Shown: positions 1-12,372 of the stretch, one piece after another
Position numbering within the stretch: the first letter of the stretch is position 1
Layout: each line of letters begins with the position of its first letter
Source of the DNA: Sipunculus nudus
Lineage: Eukaryota; Annelida; Sipuncula; Golfingiida; Sipunculidae
Direction of reading: 5' to 3'
Length of the DNA: 64,000 nucleotides
Assembly (NCBI GenBank): GCA_026874595.1
Contig: CM049318.1
Coordinates: forward strand, 58,746,250 to 58,810,249
Notes under the pieces: model-generated
Databases searched by the model: none
Told to the model about the DNA's origin: nothing
The model's input: the letters and a program-made list of their open reading frames with translations, nothing else
Made by a program: the position numbers and the translations under genes

Positions 1-499
1 AAGTATATAAGGAGCTCATTGGTGTACAGAGAGGAAGGTTGTATTGAAGATTGATCGTTTTCTTTCACGATCAGTTAAATTGGTTGCAATTTTGCAAAGT
101 CAATCGCAAATGATTCAGTATGCACATGCAAAGAGGTGATATTATAAATAAAATATTCTATTAATAAACAGACTCAAACTGCGGACATATGTTGACAACC
201 CAGCCTTCACCTTCACCTCCGAGGCTGTACATGGAACATTCTCCACACAGAAGATCTATCTATTTAAATGTCATTTGTTCCAATAAATCTTGCCCTTGCG
301 TGGAGGATTTGTACAAATCAGGCTGGATTTACCCATTCAATGTTTAAGGTATAATTCTATACATTAAACTTCATGGCAATATATTGTGTACATAAAATAA
401 TCAATTAATAATCGGTCATCGTTCGGTTTCTTCTTTCAATCACCGAAAATGATTTTACAAAATTTTCCTAAAACTTAAAGGACTAGATATGGTACTCAC
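1..499 (-). other. Intron and flank downstream of the HHIP-like exon
   Basis: This stretch follows the splice donor of the exon at 500-901 on the minus strand, so it is read as intron. I found no second HHIP-like exon in it. A short plus-strand stretch at about 170-249 reads open between an AG and a CAG but matches nothing I know. Confidence 0.5.
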
Positions 500-901
500 A
501 TCTCCCCCGTTGTGGTTATTGAAGGGCTGGTACATGTCCAGTAGTACCCTCTCCGTGGTGTGGTCCACCTTGTTCGGGTTTTCTGTGCTTCTTAAGATCT
601 CGCTAAGACGTGAGTAAAGCAGTTCCGTTTCCGCATCTTCAAAGGTGTAGTAAATATACAACTTCCGGTTGGTGACGTAATCGGGATGAAAAGCGATTTG
701 GAGGAACCCGCGCTCATCTCCCGGCCTGTCTGATGTCTTGACCACCTGTGTTAGATTCAGAAATGGTTCTTCAAGTTTGTTTCCGTTAGGTTCGAATATC
801 CACACCAGTCCGATCTGTTCAGCCACGTATCGCCGCCTTGACCCGTCTCCCGCATGACGTAATATCAGGGGATTACGAAATCCCCTTGCCTCTTCCAGTT
901 C
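500..901 (-). CDS. HHIP-like protein, internal exon (beta-propeller domain)
   Basis: One exon of a hedgehog-interacting-protein-like (HHIPL) gene. HHIPL proteins are secreted and have an N-terminal folate-receptor-like domain followed by a six-blade sugar-dehydrogenase-type beta-propeller. The exon is 402 nt, 134 codons, and phase 0 at both ends. It starts after a TTTTAG acceptor (bases 903-902) and ends at a GTGAGT donor (499-494). The translation begins ELEEARGFRNPLIL and carries the family's landmarks in order: HAGDGS, VAEQIGLVWIF, GDERGFLQIAFHPDY, a strand with YIYYT, and NNHNGGD at the donor. An ATG-based prediction would miss the first 25 codons, because the frame is open up to the acceptor. 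The 5' exons should lie at higher coordinates and the 3' exons beyond the left edge; I could not find either here. Assignment to the HHIPL group is firm; the exact paralogue is not. Confidence 0.85.
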
Positions 902-3306
902 CTAAAATTAAATAATCGTAAAATTAAGTAGTTTTTTTTTCGAATACGATTATCGTTATGTGCGGTAATTCACACTGCGCAGACCTAGACTCACAAGAGA
1001 ATAATTCTGCTGTTTAGCAATTGTTGGAGTCAAAATCTGACCCCACAATACACCGGGGCTTCTAACCACACCTGCACGCAGGTATAAATGTAGTGAAGAG
1101 GAAAATGCAATTTGTTCAGGTTTGTACAAGAATTGTTTCAAAGCAAATTACATAAACATGGGTGTTTTTGTGGTAAGGTTCTTACGGAATAAAAGATGTA
1201 ATGTATGTATGCGCATGTGGAATGTAAACAGGTGGTGGTTTATTGAAATGTAACAAATTTTGATTTAAATGTTTGATAGTTGAGACGGAAGTAATCACGG
1301 CCATCCCACAGTGCCCAAACAGCAGAGAATCGTTTTGATCGGATGTTGGGCGTAAATTCAGCAAATGCTCATCAACGCCATCTCCAGTGTTGCAACTAAA
1401 CGATTCATTGTTTAAAATTTGTTTTTCTGAGTATCCAGTATCAACTAAAATTTTCTAATTATATTTCTGTTAATATATTTGTCTATTGAAAAATGTATGC
1501 AGAATAGCCCGCCCAGTAATAGAACTGTTCTTCTACAAAACCATTATATTTCACAATAAAATATAGTATGACATAAAATATGTTAAACATATAATGTACT
1601 ACACAGCAAATAATACTTTAAACATTGGGAAAGAACAAGTTGAATTATGAGTTCATAAATATTATACAATTGGAGTTCAAACCTATTTTTTCCAAGGTAA
1701 AAATTACGATTTTGAGAAGGACTCTTTATCAGATTAAAGTAAATGCGTGTGGTTTAAAATGGCACCATATTTAAAAGTTCCTTCATCTTTGGATAATGGT
1801 GAACAATGTATAACATGAATAGATATCTCCCTGTACGGATTCAACTCACTGAAACCATGTGACACTTACAGATAAATGCGGTATTATCCTAAGATAATAT
1901 GCAACAACGAAACATTAAATAGTTTGAATAATTCTGAGAGCAAAATAAAAATATGGTGCGAATTATCTATAAATATTTTTTCTTAATTTATCAATCGAGA
2001 TACACGCGAATTTTGCAGGCACGCTTCGATTATGACAAGGTGCATATATAATCAACAGGAAACATGGAACACAATCTAAACCTTGGAAAATCCTCTTCAG
2101 AAATCAAGGAAGAGCAAAAAGTAAGACACTGCGAGCGTCACAGACGCTTACCTCCGCCTGCCTGAAGGCCATATATTTATATACTAGAATTATAATTGGA
2201 AATTCGAAACATATTTTGTTCATTTCATATAAATATACCACAGTACACGGATGTCATATATGCCCTTTCTGCTCTGAAGGAAATCATCACTTTTTGCCAT
2301 GTATATACATCCTTATGACAAGAGAGGTTGATAATAATCAATATAAAATGGTCCCTTTTTATAAATAAAAACAAGAATCCCATGGAGTTAAAACACTAGG
2401 TGTTGGACAAAGCAATTACGATACCTTTCACAGCAAACTCTTGATGGCTCTATCGTTATCATTTCAGCGCTGAATACGTCAAATAAACTAAGAGAGACGC
2501 TTACTAATTGCGCTTGAGAACGTTTCCTTGGTCGGTCCATAATTGGTCAAGGTCTTAGAGAGTACTTTGTATTTATCTTAATTATTAATAAATAATATTA
2601 ATTATGAAAGACTGATTTTTTTTACAGGTTTGTGTATTCCAAAACCAAATTTCGCCGTTTCTACTGGACATCTTTAATTATCATTTAATTTGTCATCTGT
2701 GTGACTGCAATCATTCATTTATTAATTATGCAGGTTCAGATGGATGAAAAGTGAAATTAATAACAATAGGTTTAATTACGTGTTTTAGGGCTCTCATTTG
2801 TCTAAATGGTGTTGCCACTGCCGGGGCCTGTGGAAATCTTATTTCAACATTCCGGGTTTTATACACTCCCGTTCTGTTTGGGCATTGATTTTATATCTCT
2901 ATGGAGCCCCCACCCCCCTTTAGCTCTAACATCTCTTACTTTTTTCTTTTCTAAACACAGTTATATTCGCAATTAATTTTCTTTTTCAAATATCTTTTTT
3001 TTTTACTCCCAATAGAGCCATTAACTGACTGAAGATGTTTTGAGCCCCCGAGCCCTCCAGTTTGAAAGGATTTCGACCCGTTCCTTCGACGCTCTCTAGG
3101 CTTAATATTTTGATTGAATATTTTGATCCATTTCAGACACAAGCATGCCCGGGGGGGGGGCAAACAAGAGAAGGACAAAGTTATCAACAGTTTAATGTAT
3201 TACTTTTTAATACATAAGTTGAGGATGTTAATGAACAGCTTTGTGATTAAGATATCATTCAAACGTTTCTAAACTGAGGGACGGAGTCATTCCGTTTTTA
3301 CACTCT

Positions 3307-3341
<35 letters not shown>

Positions 3342-3910
3342 CGCATTCGCCTGTGAGGCACGGCCTTCCATTTGCCTGCAGAGCACAGATTTGCATTTTG
3401 CTCAAATGTGAAAAATCTCAAGGCTTCTCGGCTGATACTCCGACTCATAGTTTGCATGTGTCCTGTTGAGTCCGGTGCACGTGCTACTTGAACTATCAAT
3501 TATTTGAACACGATGATCAACATGTTACAAACGATTGAATGTGTGGACTTTCGAGTTAAAATCCATTTTTTTAAAAGAAATATAAACATTATAGCTGGCC
3601 ACACGTGAACCCCCAGCCTAGAGTTTGACTTTGATAGTAAGACATTTAAGAGAATAGTTGTTTAGGAACCGTAAATCCTCATATGTTTTTGGTGAAAAAA
3701 TGCCTCAAAATGTCCTCTTAACAATGCATATTTAAAATGTTCTTAATATGGGAAGGGTACCCCCTCGCATACCCTTCCCTAAATACCTATTATTACCTTA
3801 GACCAAAAACAAAAACAAAAAAGCATGGCTTAAGATTTTATTCATATAGGTGAAATAAATTAAAACAAATATATATATTTTCACAGTTTGAAAATATATG
3901 ACGTAGTAAT
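902..3910. other. No gene seen; likely intron of the HHIP-like gene
   Basis: AT-rich, non-coding in all frames beyond short chance frames. It probably holds intron of the minus-strand HHIP-like gene, but no further exon of it could be recognised. It contains a (CA)n tract at 3309-3337. Confidence 0.5.
3309..3337. repeat. (CA)n microsatellite
   Basis: An uninterrupted run of about 14 CA dinucleotides. Confidence 0.97.
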
Positions 3911-3927
3911 AATATATATATATATAT

Positions 3928-3974
<47 letters not shown>
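3911..3974. repeat. (TA)n microsatellite
   Basis: Alternating TA tract with one short interruption (CTT near 3928). It abuts a 75 bp palindrome on its right side. Confidence 0.95.
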
Positions 3975-3976
<2 letters not shown>

Positions 3977-4045
3977 TAAGGTATGTGATGAATTTGGATC
4001 ACAAACATAGGTAGTGAACCAGATTCATCACATATCTTAGCATAT
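3971..4045. repeat. 75 bp inverted repeat beside a (TA)n tract
   Basis: Left arm 3971-3994 (ATATGCTAAGGTATGTGATG...) and right arm 4022-4045 are inverted copies over 24 bases with about two mismatches. The loop is about 27 bases. It may be the end of a foldback transposon or a small MITE. Confidence 0.8.
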
Positions 4046-4315
4046 CATGCATACGTTGCAAAACATAGTACGCTGTGTGACCGCGGAGGAAAGACTGCAT
4101 ACCCGCAGATCATTTCTACTTGTATATATATATCTTAATACCATGCATCAACCGCCAAACAATGATTGGCCTTGTGCAAGCTGGTAAAGAAACCTGGCAA
4201 ATCCTAATAAACAAGCACCGGTTTAAGCGAAGGAACTACGGAACGAACGCAGTAAATCCGCTACTGGTAATTTATGTGATATTGTCATAACGGTTACAAG
4301 ATAATAATGCCAATC

Positions 4316-4325
4316 ATCTCTCTCT

Positions 4326-4366
<41 letters not shown>
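4316..4366. repeat. (TC)n(TA)n compound microsatellite
   Basis: About 17 TC units followed by about 9 TA units, just upstream of the broken 5' end of the LINE that follows. Confidence 0.95.
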
Positions 4367-4394
4367 ATGCAACAGACAATATATACCATATATA

Positions 4395-7292
4395 GATCAG
4401 GAGGAATTTAACATGCCCTTGTTCATAGCACCACACTCAAATGTGTCCCATCTAACCCTCAGCCAAGTACAAGAACATTTGAGTGCCTAGAGGTGACTGC
4501 AACAGCTGCATCCTCAAGCCTGAAACTTGTTGCGGTGTACAGGCCACCACCCTCAGGCAAAAACGGTTTCAAGTCAGCTGACTTCCGCAGTGAGTTATCT
4601 GAGTATATGACATCCATCCAGTGTTCATCATCAAATTTCCTTGTGGTCGGTTACTTCAGTATTGACTGGGACAATACAAGTAATACAGATGCAGCCAGCC
4701 TCTAAGAATTTGTTGCATCGACTGCCAGCACATAGCATGTGGTCACCCCCAACCATATAGATGGAAAAAATCTCGATTTAGTAATCTCGCGCCAGGGCGA
4801 CAATGTTGTACAGTCTGTGGAGGTAGACTCATTTCTGATCATAACATCGTCAATTTCACCCTTTCTCAGGGCAGACAACCATTGCCTAGAAAGACCTTGA
4901 ACCTAAGAAAGCTAATGGCCATCGACCACGCAGCTGTTGAACAAGACCACAAGCAGTCCCCTCTGCCGGTAAGCGGTGACATTCCACCTGGCAACCTGTG
5001 CTACCTGTACAACATCACACTGCGCAGTATCCTGGATAAGCATGCACCCGAAAAGACTGTCACCATCACGTACCGGCCAAACTCGCCGTGGATGAATGAG
5101 GATATTGTGCAGCAAAAGAGGTTGCGCAGGAATAATGAACAATTATGGAGGAGAATTCGCCTTTACGAGCATCGTGAGATGTACATGCACCAGAGAGACA
5201 ATGTTAACAGCTTGGTCCAGAAAACTAAGGTCACATATTATCAAGACAGGATCGCTTAGTGTGACCAGGATCAGAAAAAAATCTTTTCAACATCGTGCAG
5301 AGTCTTACGAAGCGGTAAGATGAGCAGAGAGCACCCCCAACATCCTGTATTCAAGCTGCTGACTTTAACAGTTTTTTTTTCATGAATAAAGTTTCCCATA
5401 TCTATGACACCCTCATACTACATACTACCACCCCATCACACATATGTCGAGCCAGAATGCACAGTCACACTGTGCGATTTCAGTCCTGTTTCATCAAAGG
5501 ACGTGGAATTGGTCATTGGTAAATCACCATTCAGAACATTGCAACTTGACCTCTGCCCAACATGGAGGCTCATGTCCCACATGCTAACCCACACTCCTGT
5601 CATCAAGGAGATCATCAACTAGTCACTATCTTTAGGAGTCATTCCAAGTGAATGGACATTGTTACCTCGCTTCTAAAAATGTCTACCCTTGACACCAGCA
5701 GTTTGTCAAACTTCAGGCCTGTGTCGAATCTACCGTTACTCTCTAAGGTGGTAGAGAGGGTTGTGGCCAAGCAACGCACCATTCATCTTTTGGATATTGT
5801 CTGTACCCTCAGTTCCAGTCAGCATGTCGTGCAGTCAGGATGCACAATGATATCCTCTCGGCTTTTGACAACCAACAAGGTGTGATTCTTGTAGCCTACT
5901 GTTGGATCTGCCTGTTGCATTTGATAGCATCTCCCATTCACTTCTGCATGACAGGCTTCGTCACAGGTACGGCATTAAAGGTAAGGTCCTGGAATGGTTG
6001 ATGGACTATCTCAGCAGCAGGACGCAAACTGTAATTTTCAATGGTGAGACCTCGACTGCCCTGTACGTGTGTCACGGCGTCCCCATTGGTCCGTACTTGG
6101 CCCCATTCTGTTTTCAATGTACCATACTATTATCTGTGACATTGACGCTCCACATGGGCTCCTCATACATCTCTCTGCAGATGATGATCAGCTAGCTATG
6201 ACCTTATATTTCAATACCTCACCCATCAAAGACGACTCAATGACCTCTGTGCAGCCGTGCATTGCTGATCTTAACGCATGAATGGTTGTGATTAAGCTCA
6301 ACCAAACGGCTATAAGACAAAACTCATGGTGCTAACATCAACCCGTCTTAGGACAAGAGTTGACATTCTAGCCCTTCGTGTTGGGACCGATACTGTCTTT
6401 GCTAGCCCCTACATCAGGAACTTCGGATCTATGTGGGATCAGGCTGCAACAATGGAAGAGCATGTTCGTCTCATGTGCATAACATGTTACTTCCATCTTC
6501 ATAACATTGCGGCAGTAAGGCACGTGCTTACACGTGACGCCACAGAACGACTGATACATGCCTTTATCTCAACAAGGCCTGACAGCTGCATATTTGTTCG
6601 AGCTTGTGTCCCCATATGTGCTAGCCGTGACGACCCGACTCAGTAGGCAATCGGAAAATTGGGCTGGTAAGCCTTCTCGAGTCGTGTTACAAGTAATATC
6701 TTGGAATGTATCGCAGTGGTCTTGCATCAGGTTGCATTCATATTGTGGTAAATGGCCCATAATCTCAATATTATGCTAAAAAATAATTAATTTACACAAT
6801 ACTATACATGTGAACTCACAACCCAAACTGAAACACCGTCTCCATGGACACGGGTAATTTCCTGTATCGCCTGACGCTGCCATCAAGAAGTCTCCGATCA
6901 AACAGCCAGCTACTACTGCAGCAACCAGCCTCCAGAACTAGATCCTATGGAGACCGCGCTTTTGCAGTCGTTGCACCAAAGTTATGGACTCAGTTGCCTA
7001 TGGTATCTTAAAAATGTATAACTCATATGACGCTTTCAAGAGGAAACTAAAGACACATCAGTTTAGCTTTGCAAATAATTCGGGAATGTCTCTAGTCAGT
7101 TTCACTACTTACAGACTTTATATTATATTAGTCAATTCTCATGCTGTTTTTAGTACATTAATTGTTATTCATCTATTTATTTTGAATTTTAACTTAAGTT
7201 ATGCAGTTTATTGTAAGGCGCCCTTGAGCAACACTGAGTGTTGGAAGGTGGCGCGGTATCAAGTGAATAAATTGTTATTATTATTATTAACA
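4395..7292 (+). mobile_element. Decayed L2/CR1-type LINE, 5' truncated
   Basis: A non-LTR retrotransposon copy that cuts its target DNA and reverse-transcribes its own RNA when intact. It begins inside the endonuclease domain: LVAVYRPPPSGKNGFKSADF near 4525-4590, then VVGYFSIDW near 4644-4672 and LDLVISR near 4773-4793. The reverse transcriptase follows: LSNFRPVSNLPLLSKVVERV near 5701-5760, a palm block at 5902-6100 (DLPVAFDSISHSLLHDRL, then GVPIGPYLAPF), the active-site region reading SADDDQL near 6174-6194, and RHVLTRDATERLIHAF near 6518-6567. The C-terminal end has YGDRAFAVVAPKLW near 6946-6985. The 3' tail has the L2-like AAGGCGCCC...TTATTATTATT ending. Reading frames are broken by many stops and frameshifts. 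In the endonuclease, the GDFN motif has become GYFS, so the catalytic aspartate is lost. The copy is dead. Confidence 0.85.
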
Positions 7293-7807
7293 TACCTAAT
7301 ACGGGAGCCTAAATTACTCATTTCATATCCATCAAAAGATAATCAATCAGACCTGTAAACATAGGCAGGACGGCTCAGGCAATGCTTGTGCGAATCCGCA
7401 GGATAGAGCCAGCAAAAAGGTCCCCAACGATAACAGGAACGCCGCCATCTTCTTTCACGTCAGCAACACACACGCTGACCGGACGTTACACATATAATGA
7501 TCCGGCTAAGACGCAGCTATTATAGGTCTCCCGTGCCTTGCCTGAGAAAGAAGCCACATGGGGCGTCTGTGCCGTGAGCCGAACACAAGGTCAGGAAAGG
7601 TCATTTACAGTTATAAGCAGACTTATACAATGTTATATAACCACGTGGATTATTCAGGAATTATTTGGAAATTATTAGCCAAAAACGGTTGGCTCAACAA
7701 CGTGCGTCAATTTTGACCTCCTAGGGGAGGGCATTCATGATTAAAAAAATTTCATTTTGATTTTGATTAACCGATTTAAAGCTCCAATTGCTCGGACTTT
7801 TTTTTCA

Positions 7808-7872
<65 letters not shown>

Positions 7873-9616
7873 CGATAGAATTCCCTATTGTTATGTTGTT
7901 TATTTGCCTGTTAACAAAATATAACTGTTGTTATTATGCTGTCTAACCCCCCCCCCCCCACTTAATCATAGGAAATTTTACGGAAAATCTATTAATATAT
8001 ATGATAAAAAGGTAATACAATCACCGCCTTCGCTGATTCAGTAAAAAGTGCATGGGAAACTATCCATTCTTAGCTTTAAACATGTTTGTAGTATGATCTC
8101 AAACTTATCAGAGTTGCTCAGGTGTTACAAAATATGACCTTTCCTCGGGCATCCAATGATTTTATCTGCAAAACAGAGAATCAGTATTTCGTTTAATAAA
8201 AACATATTTACTAACGAATGCTCTTAACGTGCAGGCAACCATTATTTATATATACGGTGCCATCTGAGATCTATGAAGACCATTAAGACCATCACTTTCT
8301 AACAAGAACCCCCCCCCCCCCCCCCCACTTTGACTAAAGGTTCTGACCTTGTCAACTCCAAATTCTCGGGAAAGAATAAAAACAACATCGCTAGATTTAA
8401 GGAATTTTAAAAATTTTGCCTGTGAGGTTACATTTTGCATCAGCCAATCACATCAAGCCCCCGTCTCTGTTCTGGATTGAATTGAATGCTCTCATTACAT
8501 AACAAGCCCACGTGCCAATAGTACGTTTACCTGACCTTCAACTTCCCTGCTGGACATTTCTCACCTTTATCTGTCGCCAACCACGTGTCATATGACCGTC
8601 GGTCATGTGATGTACATTGTTGCGATAAAACCTATGGCAGGTCAAGGTCCTGTTATTCAGTTCCATCGGTCAATCTCAGGTTCTTAAAAAGGTTCTCGTC
8701 AATACATAAGACTTACAATTTTGTCACTGAAAGCTTGTCAAATGCTTTCTCAAGCAGAAAACTAGACCTCTCAAGTATGAAAGGTGAGCGAGATAGAAAA
8801 ATGAGGCTCCATACTTTTACATTTCACTCCTTTTTTCCCAGCATACACAACCATGGTAACCTATAAGAAGGAAAGACCATGAATCATAGTTTCAGGTGCA
8901 GTCTTAACTGTTTTTGAACATGAAAATGGCATTTCATACTTTTTTTGCTGCAGCGCCTCCTGGTGGTCATGGCCGCCGAGAAAACAATACCGCTACTGCT
9001 TGCCGAGAGATGACATTACTCAAGTCTGTCATATCGAGGACCTATATCACTATGGGAGTGGTTAGATACGTGATGTATCTGTGTTGAGGGCAGTTGCCAG
9101 TCTATACCTGGATGACTTGAAACAAAGAGTCCTGGTTACAGTTTCACCAGATATAAAACATAGAACAAGGAAGATCGTACTTTGACGACGTATTCGAGAT
9201 CGTGAATAATGACATCGTAAAACCCTGACCAACCATCTCAATAAGGTGGACTCAGCTGGAAGCATCCAGTTCACATATGAAGCAGGTAAAAAGGTAAATT
9301 TTCCAATCCTGGATTATCGCTACGCCGGTCAACAGACGAATAGCTGAAGATACCTTTAGAAAAGGCAAACAAACTAATGCCTAAAATACAAATCCCACAA
9401 TCCACAACATCACAAGCTGGAATTCATCAGGACCCTGCCTGATCGCTGTGACCTAAGTGGACGACAGACAAAGCGAACTTGAACATGAAAAGTAGTCACT
9501 GCAGATATGTAGGTACCCCCGGCGGAAAGTCAGTAACAATAGCGTCAATTTATCTCTAAGGGTGGAGGATGATTTGCTGGCGTGGGAGGGTAGTCAAAGT
9601 TGGGATAATTTTTATA

Positions 9617-9618
<2 letters not shown>
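7293..9618. other. No gene seen; simple repeats and unique AT-rich DNA
   Basis: Holds a (TA)n tract at 7810-7871, C-runs at 7949-7960 and 8310-8326, and a CTCF-like motif at 8953-8966. A short plus-strand frame at 8585-8866 shows no family resemblance, so I do not call it. Confidence 0.6.
8953..8966. promoter_or_regulatory. CTCF-like motif
   Basis: GCGCCTCCTGGTGG matches the reverse complement of the known CTCF core (CCASYAGRKGGC) with one mismatch. CTCF is a bilaterian insulator protein. A single motif match is weak evidence. Confidence 0.3.

Positions 9619-9669
<51 letters not shown>
9619..9669. repeat. (TA)n microsatellite
   Basis: About 25 TA units, directly upstream of the truncated LINE at 9670. 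Confidence 0.97.
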
Positions 9670-9672
<3 letters not shown>

Positions 9673-10753
9673 CAGAAGCACAGCAGGATACGGCAAAGGA
9701 TATTGTACTGTAGACAATGCTTTTGTTTTACAGGGTATAATACATAGATATTTAATAAAACGCAGAGGTAGGTTTTACTGTATATTTATTGATTTTTCCA
9801 AGACATTTGACTGTGTTCAACATAATATTCTATGGTAAATCATACATTGGCAGTAGAAAATGGTCGACATAAAGGTGTCCAAAGAGAAGAGAGAATATGT
9901 TTATATTGTTTAAAAATGGATATAATATAATTGAGGATGAAACTTATTTTCTATTGGAATGTTCTTTATATACTGATCTGCAGAACAAATATATACCAAA
10001 GACATTCCATGAACCAAATGAATATAACTTCAAAATGATACTGAATTTTGATGACCTATTCCAGATAACAAATTTAGTAGCTTACATGTTTATAGTTTTA
10101 AAAGGAGATCTACAGTAATTGAAACCTAGACACTGTCATTTTTCTGGAAATATCCAATCTACAAAAATTACCACATTACCCTGATTCAATCTATAATCAG
10201 TAGGAAGTATACATGAATATATATTTGGTTTGTATATATGTATATTGCTTGACTATATGTTAATATATGAAGGTTAATATAGGATAGTATGGTTATATTA
10301 AAAAAAATGATACATATTAGAAATATAATGTCTTGCATGTACATGTTTATATTTTAGATGTGCACGTGCTTGATTTTGTATTGGAAATTACATTAAAATT
10401 GCATGTAAAATTAAAGTTAAAATTGTCTGTTGATTATAGATTATTATTTTTATAGTTATTACTATTATAATTACTATTACTATTATTCTTATGTATTTGC
10501 AAATTGATTATTTCATCACTTCTTGTTCAATACTTTGTTTTAAGATATAATGTCACTTAGTTTTAAATTTATTTATTTATAAATATTATTCTTTATTTGT
10601 TTGTTGTTTGTTTGTTTTTTGTTTGTTTTAATTTAAATTGATCATAGTTGTGATCTCACCATTTTTGCTTGTATAATAAGACTTGAAAATGTTGATTGTA
10701 TTGTAGGAACTATGGGCATGTGGCCTTTATTTTCCAGAATAAACTTTCTTCTT

Positions 10754-10756
<3 letters not shown>
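9670..10756 (+). mobile_element. LINE fragment with internal deletion (same family as 48.6-52.6 kb)
   Basis: Bases 9700-9838 encode a reverse-transcriptase block in which GYCTVDNAFVLQGIIHRYL is followed by RRGRFYCIFIDFSKTFDCVQ and HNILW. This is the same block as at 51736-51960. Right after it, at 9897-10118, comes the C-terminal tail of a LINE protein: YNIIEDETYFLLECSLYTDL and later NLVAYMFIVLK. The active-site FADD region and thumb that should lie between are missing, so the copy has an internal deletion besides its 5' truncation at the (TA)n tract. The 3' region to about 10756 is non-coding and ends near CCAGAATAAACTTTCTTCTTCTT, which looks like a LINE 3' end. Not functional. Confidence 0.75.
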
Positions 10757-10795
<39 letters not shown>

Positions 10796-10803
10796 TATAT
10801 ATA
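10757..10803. repeat. (TA)n microsatellite
   Basis: A TA run at the 3' end of the LINE fragment and the start of the SINE pair. Confidence 0.95.
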
Positions 10804-10804
10804 C

Positions 10805-11110
10805 ATATTGTTACGAAGACAAATTGCTCTGGGATTCGAACCCATGTCGGTGGCGCACATGTCCGGCGTCCCAACTGCTTCACTAGAAAAGCAAGCTTCA
10901 CTAGCGAGACAGTTCCGTCCCCTTGTCTGTAACACACCCCCTCTCAAGAGCGTTCTGCTATCAGAACAAGACTAATTATCCCAGGAGTCACACTTTGGTG
11001 AACTCTGGGATTCGAACCTATGTCGGTGGCGCACATGTCCGGCGTTCCAACCGCTTCGCTAGGAAGGCAAGCTTCACTAGCGAGACAGTTCGGTCCACTT
11101 TTACGTCACC
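10805..11110 (-). mobile_element. Two tandem tRNA-derived SINE heads
   Basis: On the minus strand each copy shows RNA polymerase III box A (TAGCGAAGCGG in the copy near 11060; TAGTGAAGCAG in the other) and box B (GGTTCGAATCC). The copies span about 10805-10930 and 10985-11110 and are about 186 bases apart. The segment from box B past the anticodon region is nearly identical between them (TGTCGGTGGCGCACATGTCC on the plus strand). Neither can form a full tRNA, so they are SINE heads and not tRNA genes. They are bracketed by (TA)n tracts. Confidence 0.7.
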
Positions 11111-11116
11111 CCGTAA

Positions 11117-11123
11117 ATATATA

Positions 11124-11190
<67 letters not shown>
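11117..11190. repeat. (TA)n microsatellite
   Basis: A long TA tract on the right side of the SINE pair, with a few interruptions. Confidence 0.95.
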
Positions 11191-11844
11191 TAAACGATGT
11201 CGTCCACCCTCTACCGTCCAAAGTCTGTGACTAAATATCTCATGACACTGCAGCTGATGAAATATTGCAAATTTATTGATTTTGTAATGATCACGCTAAA
11301 ATAAGCGCTTAGTGGCACCACCTTTCTGAATATTTTTTCTTATTTCAAAGATACCATACACTTTTAATGTTTTCGTTTTCATATAATAAGCACCAGTTCC
11401 TTAGAAAGAGGGGAATAATATTTGTATAAAGTCTCTCGATTTATTTTCAAGATTTCGTCTTAACGGAACTTCAGATTTTGTTGGTTGCGAAATCTGACTA
11501 TCGGATGCGACGCGTCTTTTACCAAACATCTCAAGAATGCACGGCTGCAACATTTTTTTTTTGCAACATGCAGCACCATATTTCACATCATTGATTAATT
11601 GGTGGGAGTAAAAATTCTTGATATTCTGACATTAGGGATACTTTCTTTTTTTGTATTAAGGGAGCTTATTGAAATGTCCCGTGGATGGTCTCTTTCATAT
11701 TTTTCGGGCATTGTTCTTTTTAATTAACTCCTGCTCTCTCACGTGTCCATCCGTGTAAAAATGTAGCGTCACTCTCTCCCTCATCTTCCGGATTGTTTAT
11801 CCGCCAAAACGCGATGGCATATGTTAGGTTCTCAGGCACTTTTT

Positions 11845-12372
11845 ATATGCCCGTCATATGATGGGAGTGTTACGGTATACCTACCGTCCGATCGTCTGTC
11901 CATCCGTCAACTTTTAGTGTCGCCGCGATAAATCGGGGCTTTGGTGGATTTTCACGAAACTCACCATGACTTCTTACCAATAGATTATCTCGCCCGAGTT
12001 CGATAATGGGCAACATTTACGCATATTTAATAAGGTCACGGGTCACTAGGCTATTTTTTGGTATCACAGCGATAACTCCTGAAGAATATGAAGGATTTTG
12101 ATAAAACTCATTAGAAATTTTAATCAATTAAACATCTCGCCTAAGTTTGAAATCCATGCATATTTAATGAGGTCAGAGGTCACCGCACTTTTAAGGCACC
12201 TTGGTGACTTACCAAAAATCCTATGAATTTTAAGGAATCTCATTATACATATTTACCAAGAGTTTCTCACCTGAATTACCTTCTCATCAAAAGTCACGCA
12301 TATTTAGTGAGGTCAGAGGTCACCAGATACACGACGGGCGTATTATGCACGTTTGCGGTGCTCTTGTTTTCA
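11845..12372 (+). repeat. Compact 'CCCGTC' repeat with three ~138 bp internal units
   Basis: The element opens with a near-palindrome (CCCGTCATATGATGGG) and GTCCGATCGTCTGTCCATCC. Three units of about 137-140 bp follow. Each ends in GCATATTTAATGAGGTCA-type sequence, and the DR1-like motifs at 12033, 12170 and 12310 mark the period. It closes near GACGGGCGTATTATGCACG. It is non-coding. Repeats of this style are widespread in mollusc genomes as I recall, but I cannot name the family. Confidence 0.7.

Noticed and set aside
170-249. A second exon on the plus strand near the left edge
   Set aside because: The open stretch has an AG before it but no convincing donor, and the peptide matches nothing; too weak to list.
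9562-9838. Open frames with IYIYIY runs at (TA)n tracts (also 10642-11221, 19811-19993)
   Set aside because: They come from translated TA repeats and have no other support.
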